A DNA stretch of 64,000 nucleotides from Collinsella sp. (GTDB lineage Bacteria > Actinomycetota > Coriobacteriia > Coriobacteriales > Coriobacteriaceae), in contig JAGZQF010000004.1 of the NCBI GenBank assembly GCA_018382295.1, positions 62,001 through 126,000 on the forward strand, given 5' to 3'. The position numbers and the translations under genes are program-made. This document shows positions 25,702-33,189 of the stretch, in pieces. Within the stretch, counting starts at the first letter, position 1. Every line of letters starts with the position of its first letter. Below the pieces are notes generated by a model. The model was not told the DNA's origin. It saw nothing but the letters and a program-made list of their open reading frames with translations, and did not search any database.

Positions 25702-25810
25702 GGAAACTGCGTCCCGGATTTGGCGCTCAGAACGGGACACGCTTTCCGGATGGCATGTTTGGCGGAAACTACGGCCCAGTTTTTGGCTCCAGAACGGGAT
25801 ACATTTTCCG
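25702..25810. repeat. pair of 62-bp-period imperfect repeats, each a hairpin
   Basis: Unit 1: GGAAACTGCGTCCCG (25702) facing CGGGACACGCTTTCC (25733-25747). Unit 2: GGAAACTACGGCCC (25764) facing CGGGATACATTTTCC (25795-25809). The two units share AGAACGGGAYACNNTTTCCGGA in the same place, 62 bases apart. Non-coding, upstream of the first ATPase gene. Confidence 0.7.
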
Positions 25811-25864
25811 GAACGGTCCACGTGCGGTGGTGTACCGACCCTTTTGCGTGCGCCGCTTGTCGAA

Positions 25865-25920
25865 TTACGTTATAGCTAGCTATATTATAGGAAGGTATAA
25901 TATAGCTAGCTATAACGTAA
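25865..25920. repeat. perfect 25-bp inverted repeat containing two copies of a 14-bp palindrome
   Basis: 25865-25889 and 25896-25920 are perfect reverse complements around GGAAGG. Each arm contains the palindrome TATAGCTAGCTATA (25871-25884 and 25901-25914), centres 30 bp apart, about three helical turns. It ends 15 bases before the ATPase ATG. It looks like a double operator or a site-specific recognition element; very AT-rich against a GC-rich background. Confidence 0.85.
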
Positions 25921-25935
25921 AGGAAGGATGGCCCT

Positions 25936-27327
25936 ATGTTTATCGGAAGAACGGCGGAAATGTCCGAGCTCAATCGACTGTATGGCACGGGCTCCTTTGA
26001 GATGCCTGTGATTTACGGCCGCCGTCGCGTGGGCAAAACGCGTCTTATCACAGAGTTTATCCAAGGCAAGAAGGCTATTTACTTTCAAGCTCGTCGCACC
26101 AATGCAGAGGCAAACCTGCATGGCTTTAGCCAGGCGATACTTGCGGGCTCCGTTGGTGTTGCTGGCGTGTCGTTTCGTAGTTTTGACGAGGCGTTCGATG
26201 CATTGGCTACCATGGCTCGTACGGAACGTTTGATTGTCGTGATCGACGAGTATCCTTATCTCGCCCAATCGAATCCCGAGATCAGCTCGTTGCTGCAAGA
26301 CAAGATCGATCACTTGTACAAAGAGACCAAGCTTATGCTTATCCTGTGCGGGTCGTCGCTTTCGTTTATGGAAGAGCAGGTGTTGGGCTACGAGAGTCCG
26401 CTATACGGTAGGCGTACGGCCCAGTTTAAGATCATGCCGCTCGATTTTATGACGACCCTCGGCCTGTGGCAGAGCATGGGTCGCGAAGACGCTGCAGTTT
26501 GCTATGGCATGACGGGTGGCATTCCTGCATATATCGAGAAAGTCGATCCTGCCGCACCGCTCAAGGACAACATCAAACGTCTTTTTCTTACTCCTACGGG
26601 CTATCTCTTTGAGGAGCCGAGTAACCTGCTATTGCAGGAGTGCCGCAATCCCGAGCAATATGATGCGATCGTGCAAGCAATTGCCCAGGGGCGCTCGAAG
26701 ATCTCGGAGATTGCGAGCTCTACGGGAATCCCTGCGAGCAACGTAAAGAGCTATGTGGATAAGCTGGCGTCGCTTGGGATTGTCGAGCGCGAGCTGCCCC
26801 TAAACGAGACGAGCAATAAGCGAGCCGTGTATCTGCTGAGCGATCAGATGTTTAGGTTCTGGTACAAGTTTGTTCCGCAGAACATCGGGCTGATTCAAAA
26901 CGATATGGCCGAGATGGCGTATGAGCGCATTGAGCCGCACGTATCGGATTACATGGGTACGGTCTTTGAGCTTATATGCAGACAATACGTGTACGAACTC
27001 GCGCGGGCGGGCCAGCTTGATGTGGTTCCGGCAAGCGTTGGGCGCTGGTGGGGGACGGATAATCGCACGCATACGCAGGAAGAAATCGACTTGATTGTTG
27101 ACGATGGCGAGGGCACTGCGCTGTTTGCGGAATGCAAATGGCGCAGTGAACCGGTGGGCGAAGACGTGCTGCAAAAGCTCGTGCATCGAAGCGAGCTCTT
27201 TAGGCGGCAGCACAAAAGCTATGCGATCTTCTCGAAGCGAGGCTTTACGCAAGGATGTCAGGAAGCTGCGGCGAGCAGGGGAGATGCCAAGCTGATTTCG
27301 TTTGCCGAGATGTGCGAGCGGAGATAA
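25936..27327 (+). CDS. archaeal-type AAA ATPase with C-terminal DUF234/nuclease-like domain
   Basis: 463 residues; ATG after AAGGAAGGATGGCCCT. Walker A GRRRVGKT (28-35), Walker B LIVVIDEYPYL (99-109), sensor region LILCGSSLSFME, then a winged-helix-like segment (ISEIASSTGIPASNVKSYV, near 260) and the DUF234-type C-terminus. There EEIDLIVDDGEG...AECKW (382-402) has the acidic, E-x-K spacing of PD-(D/E)XK nucleases. Such ATPases are widespread in bacteria and archaea and have no settled function; defence, mobile-element and toxin-like roles have been suggested. Codon use is less GC-rich than the purine genes around it, consistent with transfer. Starts just after the perfect inverted repeat. Confidence 0.85.
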   Translation: MFIGRTAEMSELNRLYGTGSFEMPVIYGRRRVGKTRLITEFIQGKKAIYFQARRTNAEANLHGFSQAILAGSVGVAGVSFRSFDEAFDALATMARTERLIVVIDEYPYLAQSNPEISSLLQDKIDHLYKETKLMLILCGSSLSFMEEQVLGYESPLYGRRTAQFKIMPLDFMTTLGLWQSMGREDAAVCYGMTGGIPAYIEKVDPAAPLKDNIKRLFLTPTGYLFEEPSNLLLQECRNPEQYDAIVQAIAQGRSKISEIASSTGIPASNVKSYVDKLASLGIVERELPLNETSNKRAVYLLSDQMFRFWYKFVPQNIGLIQNDMAEMAYERIEPHVSDYMGTVFELICRQYVYELARAGQLDVVPASVGRWWGTDNRTHTQEEIDLIVDDGEGTALFAECKWRSEPVGEDVLQKLVHRSELFRRQHKSYAIFSKRGFTQGCQEAAASRGDAKLISFAEMCERR

Positions 27328-27378
27328 CCAAGCACGCTCTGATGTGATGCTCGGAATGGGTCGCGCTAAGGATGCCAA

Positions 27379-27493
27379 GCGTAAAACCTTCAATGAAAAT
27401 GGCGTAAAAACTACATCTGTCATGGCGTAAAAACTACATTGAAAGTAGCGTAAAATCAGCATTGAGAATGGCGTAATTTCGCATATCGCGTGA
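27379..27493 (+). repeat. five tandem 23-bp repeats (iteron-like) between two ATPase genes
   Basis: GCGTAA recurs at 27379, 27402, 27425, 27448 and 27471, exactly 23 bp apart. Consensus of units 1-4 is about GCGTAAAAACTACATTGAAA then ATG; unit 5 has diverged (GCGTAATTTCGCAT). The array fills the spacer and ends 19 bases before the second ATPase start. No unique spacers, so not CRISPR; resembles iterons or a multi-site operator. Confidence 0.85.
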
Positions 27494-27512
27494 TAGAGAG
27501 GGACGGCCGTCT

Positions 27513-28808
27513 ATGGATGCACCAAAGAGATTGACCCAAAAGGGATATAGGCCCCGGCTCATAGAGGAGCGCCTCGACACCCTTATGCGGGCGTTTGGCT
27601 GTGTGGAGATCAACGGCCCCAAATGGTGCGGCAAGACCTGGACGGCGCTCTCTCGCTCGGCGAGCGTCTCCAGGCTCGATGAGCCTGCGCAGCGTGCGGC
27701 GGCAGAGGTCGACCCAAGCCTGGCGCTCATCGGCGATGCGCCACACCTGGTCGATGAATGGCAGGAGGTGCCCGAGGTTTGGGATGCCGCCCGGCGTTTC
27801 GTGGACGCGAGCGGCAACGAACGGGGGACACTTTTGCTCACGGGCTCGACCGCGCTCAAAAGCGAGGAGCGCAGCCATGTTCGTCATTCCGGCACGGGTA
27901 GGATCGCCCGTCTGTCAATGCGCCCCATGGCCCTGTGTGAGTCGGGCGACGGCGAGCCGCTCGTGTCACTGGCAAGCCTCTTTAAGGGCGAGGATTTTGC
28001 CCCTCAGCGTCGCGAGAGCACGGTGGATGACGTCGCCCGCTGGTGCTGCAGGGGCGGTTGGCCTGCAAATCTTGGGCTTTCGGAAGATCTTGCGCGAGAG
28101 ACGGCAAGCCAGTACGTGCACTCGGTGCTCGACGTCAACGTGCTGGACGAGGGCATGTCGCCCGAGCTTGCACACGGCCTTTTGCGAGCTCTTGCCATGA
28201 ACGAGAGCCAGGCTGTCACGTACAAGACGCTCGTAAAGGACGCCTCGTACGGTGAGGCGGGCCCCGACGAGAGGACCATCGCTGCGTACTTGGACCTCTT
28301 CAACAGGCTCAAGCTGACCGAGGACCTGTGCGGATGGGAGCCGCCCATGCGCTCGAAGGCCCGCGTTCGCGTGCGCCCCAAGCGCTACTTCTGTGACCCG
28401 TCACTTGCGGCGGCGTTGCTGGGGGCTACCCCTGAGCGGCTGCTTGGCGATATGCAAACGCTGGGGATGCTCTTTGAGAATCTCGTCCTGCGCGACGTGC
28501 GCGTGTTCCTTTCCACCTACGGCGGTGTCGACAACAGTGTCCATTATTTCCGAGATGAGAAGGGCCTTGAGGTCGATCTGATCGTTGAGCACGACGGGCG
28601 CTGGGGAGCCATCGAGGTCAAGCTGAGTGATGCGAAAGCAGACGATGGAGCGAGAAATCTCAAGGCGCTGGAGAGGAAAGTGCTCTCCAATCCTGCCGCC
28701 CAGAATGCCGCGCCGGCGTTTTTGGCGGTCGTGGTTGGAAAGGGGAGCATTGCCTACACACGCGACGACGGCGTGGCGGTGATTCCCATGGCGGCACTTG
28801 GGGCGTAG
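27513..28808 (+). CDS. AAA_14/DUF4143 family ATPase with nuclease-like C-terminus
   Basis: 431 residues; ATG at 27513 after GAGAGGGACGGCCGTCT. Walker A GPKWCGKT (35-42), Walker B HLVDEWQ (78-84), arginine/sensor segment LLLTGSTALK, then the DUF4143 domain whose end has LEVDLIVEHD...IEVKLS (352-371), an acidic, E-x-K arrangement like PD-(D/E)XK enzymes. Same overall plan as the preceding ATPase but a different family, and each has its own repeat array upstream. DUF4143 ATPases are common in anaerobes and unexplained. Full length by eye, no frame break. Confidence 0.85.
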   Translation: MDAPKRLTQKGYRPRLIEERLDTLMRAFGCVEINGPKWCGKTWTALSRSASVSRLDEPAQRAAAEVDPSLALIGDAPHLVDEWQEVPEVWDAARRFVDASGNERGTLLLTGSTALKSEERSHVRHSGTGRIARLSMRPMALCESGDGEPLVSLASLFKGEDFAPQRRESTVDDVARWCCRGGWPANLGLSEDLARETASQYVHSVLDVNVLDEGMSPELAHGLLRALAMNESQAVTYKTLVKDASYGEAGPDERTIAAYLDLFNRLKLTEDLCGWEPPMRSKARVRVRPKRYFCDPSLAAALLGATPERLLGDMQTLGMLFENLVLRDVRVFLSTYGGVDNSVHYFRDEKGLEVDLIVEHDGRWGAIEVKLSDAKADDGARNLKALERKVLSNPAAQNAAPAFLAVVVGKGSIAYTRDDGVAVIPMAALGA

Positions 28809-29265
28809 TGGTTTTGCGGGCGTGCCGTGCTTCCTTTACCGAAAATCCATTTGGTAAACCAGATGCTCGCGGATAGAATAAAGTTGACGGCAGCCCAAGG
28901 GTGATAGCTGGGCAGCGCCGTTGCTTGGTCAAGAGGTCAGTGCCTTAATGGCAGCGACTTGTTATGCTTCGAATGCTGCTTGAGTGCCTCGGAAAGTTCG
29001 ATAAGCGCCGTGAAGAGCGAGACCAAAGCAACCAAGAGCTCTACGAGCTCTGATGGGCCCGGGATGACCGCTGATTCAAGTCACCGGGCCTAAATCTTTT
29101 TCATGCATTTGAATAGAGCGGGCGACTCTCTTGGGGCCGTCTGCATGGCGTGTGCCTGGCGCGCGTGGCATTGCGCTCCGATTTCATGTCCGCACGAGCG
29201 CCTAACCTTACGGCAATGTAGCCGCTTATGTAACAAGCGGCAAGCAACGGAGAAAGGCCCTAACC
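28809..29265. other. 457-base intergenic region with terminator and possible tiny ORFs
   Basis: Contains a terminator at 29056-29098 and, before it, a 29-codon plus-strand frame (28964-29053, MLRMLLECLGKFDK...) opposite a minus-strand frame of hydrophobic type (ELVELLVALVSLFTALIELS..., about 29046 down to 28941) that lacks an ATG. Neither has a good ribosome site. The segment 29100-29240 shows only an IR near 29221-29243 (GCCGCTT/AAGCGGC). Confidence 0.45.
29056..29100 (+). terminator. probable terminator after the ATPase genes
   Basis: GGCCCGG (29056-29062) pairs with CCGGGCC (29084-29090), with TGAC/GTCA inside, followed by TAAATCTTTT. Confidence 0.65.
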
Positions 29266-30000
29266 GTGTCAGCTGAAAAGACGCCGTGTATCTCGGCTAT
29301 CGATACGACGAACTTTGCGCGCCAGGTTGTGCGGGACTTTGAGTTTGCGCCGGTGCCAAAGCAGCGCCAACGTCGTGGACTGCGCAACGAGATTATCGAG
29401 GTCGGCGCCGTCAAGCTCGATTACCACGGCAACGTTATGGGCGAGTTCTCGCAGTTTGTGCAGACGGAATTTACCGAAGGCGTTGCGTTTCCCGTCCGCG
29501 AGCTCACAGGGATATCGGCCGTGGATACCGCGATGGCCGATCCGCTCTATGTGGTGATCAAAAGGCTCAGCGATTGGATCGGTCGCTACTCCGCCCAGGT
29601 GGTTTGCTGGAGCGGGGCGGATCGTCGACAGCTTTTGACCGAGTGCCAGGCAAAGCACATCGATCTTTCCGCATTTCCTACGGATTGGGCCGACCTGCAG
29701 GCGTTTTACACCTCGATCATGGACGTGGGCAGCCACGGGTGCGTCTCTTTGAGTGACGCGGCGACGTGGTTTGGCATCGAGTTCGACGAGTCGACGGGTC
29801 ACGCCCACAGCGCCCTTGCCGATGCGCGCGTGACCGCCAAGCTGCTCAAGCAGGTGATGGACGGGGACTACCGCGTGAGCCCGCGCGCCCAGGAAGTCCG
29901 CCAGCGGTGGGGGATGGGCGAGCGAGCTCAGACGCGCCTTTCTAGCAAGTGCCCCGAGCTGGGCGACCTGCTGCTGAAGCTGAAGGCGGCGGGAAGGTAG
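29266..30000 (+). CDS. DEDDh-type 3'-5' exonuclease (DnaQ/RNase T superfamily)
   Basis: 244 residues from a GTG at 29266 with GGAGAAAGG eight bases upstream. Exo I motif D-F-E at 24-26, Exo II around CWSGADRRQL (about 117-126), and Exo III HSALADARVT (about 183-192) with the DEDDh histidine; together these bind the two catalytic metals. Trims DNA or RNA 3' ends. It is not fused to a helicase or polymerase domain. Sits between the ATPase pair and the unrecognised genes, with no other replication genes near; could be a defence or repair accessory. The C-terminal 45 residues are basic and family-variable. Confidence 0.88.
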   Translation: MSAEKTPCISAIDTTNFARQVVRDFEFAPVPKQRQRRGLRNEIIEVGAVKLDYHGNVMGEFSQFVQTEFTEGVAFPVRELTGISAVDTAMADPLYVVIKRLSDWIGRYSAQVVCWSGADRRQLLTECQAKHIDLSAFPTDWADLQAFYTSIMDVGSHGCVSLSDAATWFGIEFDESTGHAHSALADARVTAKLLKQVMDGDYRVSPRAQEVRQRWGMGERAQTRLSSKCPELGDLLLKLKAAGR

Positions 30001-30004
30001 GCGG

Positions 30005-30309
30005 GTGCCCATTGGGCGTAAGCAGAAGGAATGGTTGCGGGAAGGATTCCAGAATCAGCATCAGAGGGCTGTGCTTGAGATGCTATTCAAGGACACGCTG
30101 ACGCCCGCCGAGACCAGGCAGGTCAAGAGTATGGACACCGAGATGGCATCCATTGTCGAAGAACGGCTTGCTAACATGATTCGCTGGATGGGCAGGCATA
30201 GACCCGTGACGCTGCGCGCGTTATCGTTCACAATGAGGCGTACAGGCTGCCAGAGGTGAACAGTTCCGACGAGGTTCTGAGCAACTGCATCATCGAGATT
30301 ATCGAGTAG
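30005..30309 (+). pseudogene. small uncharacterised gene, probably frameshifted
   Basis: From GTG 30005 (four bases after the exonuclease stop) the frame codes MPIGRKQKEWLREGFQNQHQ... to RWMGRHRPVTLRAL, then a different-looking tail to a stop at 30259. In another frame, from ATC at 30223, sense-looking sequence IVHNEAYRLPEVNSSDEVLS continues to a stop at 30309. The switch falls at GCGCGCG (30214-30220), a slippage-prone run, so an original protein of about 101 residues appears broken. Family not recognised. Could instead be a sequencing error or programmed shift. Confidence 0.55.
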
Positions 30310-30374
30310 TTCTACGAGAGGGATTTGGCGGCGTGGAGCAATCTAGTTTTACGCGTTTGCAGGAGGAAGCCGGT

Positions 30375-31691
30375 ATGGCAGACGAACTTGTTTTTAGTGG
30401 CGGCGAGATAGTTTACACCATGCCTCAACTGCCCAAAGTTGCATCTGTGCCGCTGAACGGTAGCGCCGTGCTGGTTGGTTTTAAGGACGCTCCCGATGGG
30501 GAGGAGGTCCTCTTTGATTTTGACCCTCGGGCTGAAAAGGCTACGAAGCTCGACTATGAACTTGCAGCCGTTAGCGGGCTCCTCACGGGCGCGTTGAATA
30601 TCCTGTGGCAGAAAGACTTCAACCTAGAGGGTGCCAAAGAGTGGGGCGACGAGAAGGTTGGCAAATTCGTTCTTACGATTGCCAAGTCTGCGGGTATGAC
30701 AAAGGCGGATGCAACTCTAGAAGACGCTATTCGCTTTCTAGAGAAAGGGTTTCCTCTTGCCGCGGACAAGCTGACTGCCGAGTTTGGCGGCGGGCTCCAA
30801 CATCATCTGCGGGATTTCTCGCACCACCCGAGCTTGGTTGGCCTTGCGTGTTCGATCCTCTCGCAATTCACGTGCAAAGGCTATGGCACCGATACGGCCG
30901 GCCGGTTTGTCGCCTTTGACCTGCCTGCCGCCGCCTTCGATCCTGACCGCCCTCTTATAGGCAGGAACGTTCCAGAGAAGATCGCGTTTGGCACTCTGTT
31001 CTGGGCAATGCATCTCGTGAGCGACATGGCGGGGTCTAGTTCAAACCCCGGTAAGGGGACGGGTATTCCCGGCGTTGTGCTGTCCCTGCTAAAGGAGCTC
31101 TCCTCCCTGCCTGTTTTTCAAGACATGCGGATTGCCTATAAGGGCAAGGATATTCGCATTCAGCAATGGATCTCAAAGCTGTTTAACGGAACGGCGTTCA
31201 AAACCGAGGACGGCAAGCCCATTCGCTTCGACCTTCGGACGGAAGTCGGTCTTTTCGATCAAGCTTTAAGCCAGGTGCCAGCAGTCGTGGCCAACGAGGT
31301 TATCGTTCGTTGTCTCTACATGCTTTCAAGGCTCAAGGCCGAGCTAGAACGTTGCGAAGTGAGTGATGTCTCCGGCTTGCGCAAGCTCAAGGCTTCGCAT
31401 TTCATGCCCTACAACAGCAGGGCCCTCACTCGCATGGTCACGGTTTCGAGTACTTCGTTCGTTCTGGCGAATCTGGCGACGGCGGCGGTCAGGGCGGGTA
31501 TCGAATGCGAGGGGAACAAGGTCGTGTTCGCCCAGAAGTTCTTCTTGCGAATAAACTACGTTGGAGTTGGACGCCTTGCGTTTGCACTCCATGCCGACTG
31601 GGGCTATATGGCGGAGGAAATGTCCGAGGCTTGGACTGAGCGCGCCAGGCGCCGCCAGGATATCTTCGATGATTCCACTTTTATAGCCTAG
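30375..31691 (+). CDS. uncharacterised protein, accessory island
   Basis: 438 residues from ATG 30375, with AGGAGGAAG upstream; a GTG at 30333 is also in frame. No family recognised. It is a soluble-looking mixed protein, no signal peptide, no clear Walker or nuclease motif; His-rich GGGLQHHLRDFSHHP (about 151-165) is the most distinctive spot. The C-terminus (YVGVGRLAFALHADWGYM...) is well ordered in composition. Followed 77 bases later by a gene with a Gly/Ala-rich membrane-like core; the two probably form an operon and may work together. Confidence 0.75.
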   Translation: MADELVFSGGEIVYTMPQLPKVASVPLNGSAVLVGFKDAPDGEEVLFDFDPRAEKATKLDYELAAVSGLLTGALNILWQKDFNLEGAKEWGDEKVGKFVLTIAKSAGMTKADATLEDAIRFLEKGFPLAADKLTAEFGGGLQHHLRDFSHHPSLVGLACSILSQFTCKGYGTDTAGRFVAFDLPAAAFDPDRPLIGRNVPEKIAFGTLFWAMHLVSDMAGSSSNPGKGTGIPGVVLSLLKELSSLPVFQDMRIAYKGKDIRIQQWISKLFNGTAFKTEDGKPIRFDLRTEVGLFDQALSQVPAVVANEVIVRCLYMLSRLKAELERCEVSDVSGLRKLKASHFMPYNSRALTRMVTVSSTSFVLANLATAAVRAGIECEGNKVVFAQKFFLRINYVGVGRLAFALHADWGYMAEEMSEAWTERARRRQDIFDDSTFIA

Positions 31692-31768
31692 ATAGAGAGA
31701 CGACGAGGATTGCCTTCTCGCTGAAGCTTGCCGCCATCAACTACGACTGCGGGAACGAGAAGAGCGAA

Positions 31769-32737
31769 GTGCGCAAAGGGCAAAAGAGGAGCTGGGCCCG
31801 CGCGTGGCAGGATTCGGTCACGGATGGCCTAGGCATTGATGCAGACGGCTATTTTTTGAGCGAGGAAGATGCGTACGGAGCCCTTGAGGCTATTTCGCGG
31901 CAGCGAGGCGGCAAGGTGCGCGCCTTGCTGATCGCTCAGGAGCTGGTTGAGTTTCGCCCCTATTTCCAGATAGGAGATGAAGAGAAGAAGGAATACAAAG
32001 GTTTGAAGGGGAGCGGGGCTTGGGTTAAAGATGAATTTCCCAGGAGACAAGACGCGGTTGATTTGGACGCCGTGCGTTCCCTAGAGAAGCAATGCGGGGC
32101 GCATATCCGTGAGCTCTCAGGTACATTGCCAAAGGTCTTGGTAGGCGGCGCCATTGCCGTGGCGGCGGCCCTGGGCACAGGAGGAGTGGCCGCGGCATTG
32201 GCTCCGGATATTGCTGTCGGTATCTTTGGAGGCTCGTTTGTCGGCCTTCACGGGGCTGCGCTCGTCAATGCGAGTCTTGCTGCTGCTGGCGGCGGCGCCT
32301 TGGCCGCCGGCGGCATGGGCATGGCCGGTGGCACCGCTTTAATTGCTGGCGGCGGCGCTGCGTTTGGCCTTTTGGGTTCTAGCGGCGTTGCCCTGGCGGC
32401 GTCGATGGGGGAGGACTATGCGCAGTTCGTGCTCGTTGAATGCTCAAGGCTTCTCGCATTTCTTGATGTGGCAACTGACCGCTGCCCGCATGAGGGAGCC
32501 ATTTTGGTGCAGAAGGCGGCCGAGGCCGTGCAGCGCAGCATCGCTGGTGTTGAGGAGGATGTCGAGAAGGAGAATGGAAAGGGGGACCGCAGGAATGGCA
32601 GGTTGCTTAAGCAGTTGAAGAAGGGTCTTGGGTATTTGACTTCGACCCTTAAGCAGATCGAGAAGATGCAGAAGCGCCTTGGTGCCGCCGGTGAGAGCGA
32701 GCCGCTCAACAGCTTGCCAGCATCGGGTGGCGAATAG
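31769..32737 (+). CDS. uncharacterised protein with Gly/Ala-rich hydrophobic core
   Basis: 322 residues from a GTG at 31769; the frame stays open upstream to 31673 with sense-like sequence (IAFSLKLAAINYDCGNEKSE) but no ATG/GTG/TTG, so the start is uncertain and might be an ATT or CTG. Residues about 121-213 are almost entirely small and hydrophobic (GGAIAVAAALGTGGVAAALA, GGGALAAGGMGMAGG), a glycine-zipper pattern typical of membrane-inserting helices; flanks are charged and helical, the C-terminal 100 residues probably coiled. No family recognised. Adjacent to the previous unknown gene and upstream of a GmrSD gene. Confidence 0.7.
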   Translation: MRKGQKRSWARAWQDSVTDGLGIDADGYFLSEEDAYGALEAISRQRGGKVRALLIAQELVEFRPYFQIGDEEKKEYKGLKGSGAWVKDEFPRRQDAVDLDAVRSLEKQCGAHIRELSGTLPKVLVGGAIAVAAALGTGGVAAALAPDIAVGIFGGSFVGLHGAALVNASLAAAGGGALAAGGMGMAGGTALIAGGGAAFGLLGSSGVALAASMGEDYAQFVLVECSRLLAFLDVATDRCPHEGAILVQKAAEAVQRSIAGVEEDVEKENGKGDRRNGRLLKQLKKGLGYLTSTLKQIEKMQKRLGAAGESEPLNSLPASGGE

Positions 32738-33189
32738 GTCGGGGCGATTCGGCTGCAATTCCGTGTCATCATCGCCACCGCTTAAGATGGTCCCGTGTTT
32801 GCCCATCTTTTTGCGAGGCGCGATGAGCATGTCGGCGACTTGCTCGATGTCTGATTTGCCCTTCGATCAGTTCTTGTCGAGCTCCTTTGGGCGGGAGGGG
32901 CAGCGATCTAGATATCCGCTCTTGGCATATGAGACAAGAAACCCGTAAGTCCGTGGCAATGTCAAAAGGCATACACAAGTGTCAGTCTTTTGACATCGTA
33001 TGATTTTGGGGAGTGGCGCGCAGCGATCGCGCGCCACCCTGACGGCGTAAGCGTTTGCTTGCGTTGTAAAATCTAACGATATGAGCATCCCGGTTGCTTC
33101 TGTGCTTCGATGCTCTCGTCTTTGGCACCCTCCGCTCAGTGGGGGACTGACTGCAAACGGCGTAAACAAGAAAGAGGAGACAACCGCAA
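32738..33189. other. 452-base intergenic region before GmrSD with two inverted repeats
   Basis: ATGTCAAAAG (32959-32968) is the perfect reverse complement of CTTTTGACAT (32987-32996), a possible operator. GTGGCGCG (33013-33020) pairs with CGCGCCAC (33030-33037) without a T-run. No convincing gene; short frames on both strands lack ribosome sites. Confidence 0.6.

Noticed and set aside
27379..27493. 23-bp array as a CRISPR
   Set aside because: Units are directly abutting with no unique spacers, repeats are imperfect, and no cas genes are near.
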